Source: Peromyscus leucopus (Eukaryota > Chordata > Mammalia > Rodentia > Cricetidae). From it: 64,000 nucleotides of DNA. Each line of letters begins with the position of its first letter. The stretch's first letter is position 1. The position numbers were made by a program, and so were the translations under genes. The notes beneath the pieces are model-generated. The model saw only the letters and a list, made by a program, of their open reading frames with translations. It made no database searches and had not been told where the DNA came from. The DNA lies in contig NC_051064.1 in the NCBI RefSeq assembly GCF_004664715.2, positions 112,651,740-112,715,739 of the forward strand, given 5' to 3'. Of this stretch, positions 59,331 through 64,000 are shown piece after piece.

Positions 59331-59842
59331 TTTGTTACTGTCCTTTTTTTTCTATTTCATTCTTTTGACTTTTCTCTACTATTTAAACATTGTAAAAAAT
59401 AGAATGTTCTAAATTTTGAAACAAAAAAGATGGAAAAAGAATATTTACATAAGGAAAAATGTCAATGGCTGTTACTGGGCACAGGCTTCTAGAAACTTTT
59501 CTACATTACCACATTCCTTCCCGGGGTAGAGTACTTCCCTAATGTAAGTAAGGTCCTGGGGGTAATACCCAGCAATAGAAAAAACCGAGACTTGGGGAAA
59601 GAGGAACAAAATCGACAAGTTTATATTAATCTTATAGCCAAGTGAAAATTTTGAAGCATAAATTAGTATATTAAAAATAAAGAACACAATTACAGACACA
59701 GCGGAAGTGGAAATAAGAAAATTGCTATCAATAATGAACACTAATACATTTAAAGATTATTAAAATAATGAATACCTAAAAAAATAAATTTCTAAAAAGT
59801 GAATGAAGACGTGAAGAACCTCCTGTGCTGACCACGCTCCAA
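59331..59842. other. AT-rich stretch with an ID-like scrap
   Basis: An ID-like piece lies at 59540-59590 (gggtagagtacttccc). Nothing else was recognised. Confidence 0.4.
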
Positions 59843-60180
59843 CAGTGAACGTTCCTAAGACCTGCGGGAGTTTCTGATTGAAACGCGGCTAGCACCGGCC
59901 CCACAAAGAGACACAGTACGAGAAGGGCGAGGATTCTTTGTATGCTCAGGGAAAGGCGTTATGACCGGAAGCCGAGTGGCTACGATGGACAGACTAAGAC
60001 TGTTTTCCACAAAAAAAAGGTTAAAACCCCACGGAAGATTGTGCTGAGGCCTGAGTTTGCTGAGCCCGACTGCAGGTCTACGAGGGCACTGGCGAGCAAG
60101 AGATGCGAGCATTGTGAACCCGAGGCGAAGAGAAAGTAATTTGGTTCTAAGCTGATTTTGTTAGGAAGACAATAAAATCA
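59843..60180 (+). pseudogene. RPL36A/RPL36AL processed pseudogene
   Basis: An intronless copy of the 60S ribosomal protein L36a (eL42) mRNA. The frame from about 59843 starts VNVPKT and hits a stop after ten codons. Another frame from 59942 reads [15 protein letters not shown] and then [15 protein letters not shown], typical of this family. The C-terminal end is shifted and closes at a premature TAA at 60137-60139. The 3' untranslated part carries AATAAAATCATGAGC and is followed by an A-rich stretch near 60214, as expected for an L1-made retrocopy. The initiator ATG, the N-terminal cysteines and the end are lost, so it cannot encode the protein. Confidence 0.9.
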
Positions 60181-60239
60181 TGAGCTTTTACTCAAAATAA
60201 GAAGAAAGGGGATAAAAAAAAAAAAAGAAAGAAGTAACA

Positions 60240-60760
60240 GAAAATCCAAGGGAACACAAATTCGTTACATTGAATCAGCAGTTACAAATTTCCCCCAAAG
60301 TAATTGGTGGTCCCCAAAAGGTTACAATTTCTACTTGTATACCCATGATGCTAGCATTTCTTATCTTATACAAGTTCTTCCAGAGAACAGAGAGCCATTG
60401 CTGGCTGTTCCTCCAAACACATTTTCTTCTTTGTGGGCAAAACGCTAGACTGTCTCAGCTTCCCATACCATCAGATGAAGCAATGTGACAGAGTTCTGAC
60501 CAATGGAATCTGAGGGCAATGATGTCATAAAAACCTTCTGCAGCTCTTTCTTCCCAACTGTTGGGGACAGAGGTGATCCCCAAGGGAACTGTGGAAGTCA
60601 CAGGTTGATAGTCCCTCTATCAGCCTGCTGGATCTGATTGACATCATAGAAAATTCATCCTCACAAGATCTCATATTCTTTGCAAGAGCATGTTCTATAT
60701 TCTCTAATATAGAATAGAAAGAAACACTTGAAAACCGGTAAAACTTGGAAACGATGCATT
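60240..60760 (+). mobile_element. Probable old mammalian repeat
   Basis: The stretch agccattgctggctg through gacagagttctgaccaatgg resembles an ancient interspersed family I cannot name. No gene. Confidence 0.35.
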
Positions 60761-60842
60761 TTGAAACAACATATGGGCAACAAGAAATCTCAAGGAGACA
60801 GAGAAAAAATTTTAATGAGTATAATGAAAATATGATGTCAAG

Positions 60843-60990
60843 CCGGGTTGTGGTGGCTCAGGCCTTTAATCACTCAGGAGGCAGAGGCAGGTGAGTCTCT
60901 GTAAATTTGGCACCAGCCTGGTCTACAATGAGTATTCCAGTACAACCAGGGATGTTACACAGAGAAACCCTGTCTCCAAAAATCAAAAAC
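60843..60990 (+). mobile_element. B1 SINE
   Basis: A sense B1, slightly rearranged in the middle, with ctgtctccaaaaatc tail. Confidence 0.8.
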
Positions 60991-61136
60991 AAAAACAAAA
61001 ATAAAAAGTATATTTCACAGGGGAAAAAAAAGTTTAAAGTTTTATTCTCAATGAATTACAGAACTAGAGTCCATAGTCTAATAGCTCATGTGAGAGATGC
61101 TCTAAAGATAAACTATTATTTCTCTTGTGATTTCTG

Positions 61137-61756
61137 CTTTGCCTGTTTTTGTTTGTTTGTTTGTTTTGTTTTGTTTTCTTCATTTTTTTTTCAAGACAGA
61201 GTTTCTCTGTAACAGCCCTGGATATCCTGGAACTTGCTTTATAGACCAGGCTGACCTCAAACGCAAAGATGTGCCTGCCTCTGCCTCCAGAATACTGGGA
61301 TTAAAGTCGTGTACTATCACTGCCCGGCTTTCTTTGCCTGTGTGTGTGTGTTTTTTAATTAATTTATTTTTTATTTGCATTTGTGTTTTGCCTCCATGTA
61401 TGTTTGTGTAAGGGTGTTAGATCTTGGAGTTACAGACAGCTGTTAGCTGCCATGTGGGTGCTAGGAATTGAACCCAGGTTCTCTGGAAGAATGTCAATGC
61501 AGTCAATGCTCTTAACCACTGAGCCATCTCTCCAGCCCTCTCTGCCTGTTTTTTTTTTTTTTTTTTTTTTTTGTTTGTTTGTTTTTGTTTTTGTTTTTTG
61601 AGACAGGGTTTCTCTTGTGTAGTTTTGTGCTTTTCCTGGAACTCACTTGGTAGCCCAGGCTGGCCTCGAACTCACAGAGATCGGTCTGCCTCTGCCTCCC
61701 GAGTACTGGGATTAAAGGCGTGTGCCACCACCGCCCAGCTCTCTTTGCCTGTTTTT
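61137..61756 (-). mobile_element. Three antisense SINEs at one target sequence
   Basis: B1 (61190-61330), B3 (61345-61539) and B1 (61595-61742) follow each other. The target CTTTGCCTG recurs before, between and after them, at 61137, 61332, 61540 (one mismatch) and 61743. Confidence 0.88.
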
Positions 61757-61954
61757 AAAGTGAATGAACTCAAATGAATTACATAGGCACTCAGTGAGCT
61801 CCTTCTGCTATTCCCTGTGGAGAGTCTAAACCTCCTCTTTTTTGATAGTGTTCAATACCATCTACTTACTATTTCTCATTTCAGAACTTTTATCTCGTGC
61901 TCTCACATTATGCATCTCCTTTCACGTCTGGAAATGCTATCATTCTTTTCTCTT

Positions 61955-62490
61955 CTTTTCTTTTTGAGATAGTGTCTCACTGTGAAACTCTAGTTGGTCT
62001 GGAACTTGCTATGTAGACCAGGCTGGTCTCGAAATCACAGAGATTCACTTGCCTTGGACTCCAGAGTGCTGGGACTAAAGGTGTTTGCCATCACAACTGT
62101 TAAAAATATTTTTTTAAAGATTTATTTATTTATTATGTACACAGAAGAGGGTGCCAGATCTCATTATAGATGGTTGTGAGCCACCATGTGGTTGCTGGGA
62201 ATTTTGAACTCAGGACCTCTGGAAGAGCAATTGGTGCTCATAACCTCTGAGCCATCTCTCCAGCCCTGGTTAGAAAAATTTTTTAAAAAATTATGTGAAT
62301 ATGTGTGGACCAGAATTTACACATGTGTACCGTGTATACAGGTGCCAACAAGCCAGAAGAGGGTATCAGATTTCCCTGGAGCTGGAGTTACAGGTGGTGG
62401 GCCACAGGGTGTGGGTGCTGTGAACCAAATCCAGGTCCTCCTGCCAGAGCAGCAAGTGCTCTCACCCCTGAGTATCTCTCCAGACCCCCA
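61955..62490 (-). mobile_element. B1, B2 and B3 SINEs, antisense
   Basis: B1 61955-62098, B2 62105-62268 and B3 62275-62490, in tandem. Confidence 0.82.
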
Positions 62491-62734
62491 ATTCCATCAA
62501 CCTTATAGTTACATTGACTGGGTAAAAACTTACCTCATATTACACAAGGAGATATCTGAGCTTTCCCTCTTAAAATGATTCTTCAATAACTTGGGACAAC
62601 TTCTGCATGAATTTACAGGCAACACTAAGATTTTTATTGTGGATGCATTTTTACAGTTCACCAAATTGTTCCTCAATAGAGTTCTTCTTGAGGAAAGAGG
62701 AAAAAAATTTTTTTTGATCAAGAAGTATGTGTTG

Positions 62735-62880
62735 GCTGGACATGATGGTTCAGGCTTTTAGTCCCAGTACTTGGGAGGCAGACTTAGTCAGAACTCTGTG
62801 AGTTCAAGGCCAGCCTTGTCTATGTAGTAAGTTCCAGGTGAGCCAAGGCTACATGGTGAGACCCTGTCTCCAAAGGAGAA
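62735..62880 (+). mobile_element. B1/B4-like SINE
   Basis: It includes tgtgagttcaaggccagcc and gagaccctgtctcc. Confidence 0.7.
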
Positions 62881-63092
62881 GGGAGAGGAGGAGAAGGAAG
62901 AGCTGTGGTTGACTTATTTCCTTCTACATTTGGCCTGTAGGAGGCTGAGAGTTAAGTTTTACTTTAAATATATCTATTATGTAGAGTTTCCTATTTTATA
63001 AAATATTCTGCCAATCATTCATTTTGACTTCTTGCTGTATTTTTAAATGTCTTCTTTAAGTTTGGCTATATTCCAGACATAAGGAATATCGG

Positions 63093-63363
63093 TGACTGGG
63101 AAGATGGCCCAGTGAGTAAGGTGTTCACCACCTACTGCAGAAAGACCTGGGTTTGGAGTCCAGTCTCCATGTCAAAAGCAGAGTTCAGCAGCATGCGCCT
63201 GTAGTTCCAGCACTGTGGTGGCAGAGACAGGCGCTCCCTGCAGCTTCCTGGCCAGGTAGTCTGCCAACAAGCAAACTCCAGGTTTAGGGGGAGACCCTAC
63301 CTTGGAAATTAAGGTGGGCAGTAATTGAGGAAGACACTCCACATCAACATCTGACCTCCACAT

Positions 63364-63410
<47 letters not shown>

Positions 63411-63440
63411 CACAGACACCTGTACTCACATAGGCACACA
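63093..63440 (+). mobile_element. RSINE1-like element with (CA)n
   Basis: A B2-type head (gactgggaagatggcccagt), a B1-like middle and a CA tail (63365-63408). Same layout as 30425-30745. Confidence 0.65.
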
Positions 63441-64000
63441 AAAGAACATGTATGCACACATACAATCATGCAAAGAATATCATATGTATTAAAGACAATG
63501 TTCAGGCTTTACCATCATAAACCCGAAAGAAGAGCTTAATATTTATTATGCCCAAATCAATATTTCTAGTTACAAAAAATATGTTCCATTTTCCAAATGG
63601 GCAATGTAAGTAGTTTCCTTCTTTAGATTTATGTTTTCCATTATAAGCTGTATAGCTAATTTATCCTAAGGCATCGATCTGGACATGGCATTACATTTCA
63701 GTACAAGCAAGTTTCATAATAGATGCCAAGACAAAACAATAACTCTTTGCCATAAAATGGAAGTCCAGACAAAGACAACATATTCCATATTCAATAACCA
63801 AAACAGTAACTGTAATAAACAAAAACTACAAAGAGAAATTCCTCTGGTCAAAAGAAAATGTAGCATTCATTGAAGTGCCTCTAGAGACTCATTTCCCCCT
63901 CCCTAAGCCAGTCAAATATTGGTGGAAAATGTACTGAGCTGCATTCTGATTCTGCATCTTGACATCTACCTTGGAGACTTACAGAAAAGATGCTTGGAGC
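63441..64000. other. No gene or clear repeat seen
   Basis: AT-rich sequence to the window end. No candidate start-codon exon for the C1orf185-like gene was found here. Confidence 0.4.

Noticed and set aside
59942..60139. 65-codon RPL36A-like frame as a real gene
   Set aside because: Intronless, no usable ATG context, early stop in the true frame, shifted C-terminus and a processed 3' end.

Overview
This window looks like intronic and flanking DNA from a rodent nuclear genome. It is packed with B1, B2/B3, B4, ID and RSINE1-type SINEs, rodent L1 pieces, MaLR and other LTR elements and long (CA)n tracts. The B1 form (5' end reading gccgggcggtggtgg) and the mixture of ID with B2/B3 suggest a cricetid such as a hamster, vole or deer mouse. 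That placement is inference. There is no operon, CRISPR array or bacterial feature.

Only one host protein-coding gene can be supported. It runs on the minus strand, and four exons can be assembled with matching splice phases: 58015-57910 (transmembrane segment), 53463-53328, 49148-49112 (a 37-bp micro-exon) and 44428-44043 (C-terminus and stop). The joined product matches what I remember of human C1orf185, an uncharacterised small single-pass membrane protein. The exon with the start codon lies upstream, outside the window or unrecognised. The right-hand third is therefore the body of this gene, and 1-44042 lies downstream of its stop codon.

Three RNA or processed pseudogenes stand out. They are a 3'-truncated, tail-less 7SK copy (25091-25326), a 48-bp U2 snRNA fragment (5692-5739) and a broken RPL36A-type ribosomal protein retrocopy (59843-60180).

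Region by region: 1-3.8 kb holds SINEs. 3.8-5.7 kb is an antisense L1 3' end with a foreign 161-bp insert. 5.75-9.6 kb is a decayed endogenous retrovirus with gag zinc-knuckle and protease remnants and a 3' LTR. 9.7-17.9 kb holds SINEs, low-repeat stretches and an ERV end that carries a poly(A) tail. 18-30 kb holds solo LTRs, the 7SK copy, an internal MaLR fragment and a 350-bp direct duplication next to an LTR. 33-36.5 kb is a second copy of the 5.7-9.6 kb retrovirus family, broken by two solo LTRs. 39.2-42.2 kb is a MaLR provirus inside a B1 and itself carrying later insertions. 44-58 kb is the C1orf185-like gene with intronic repeats including MIR, Tigger and old L1. 58-64 kb is further intron or 5' sequence with the ribosomal pseudogene and a serially hit SINE target site.

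I found no undescribed molecular system. The most informative content is the gene model with its micro-exon, the order of nested insertions read from target-site duplications, and the two small-RNA fragments.
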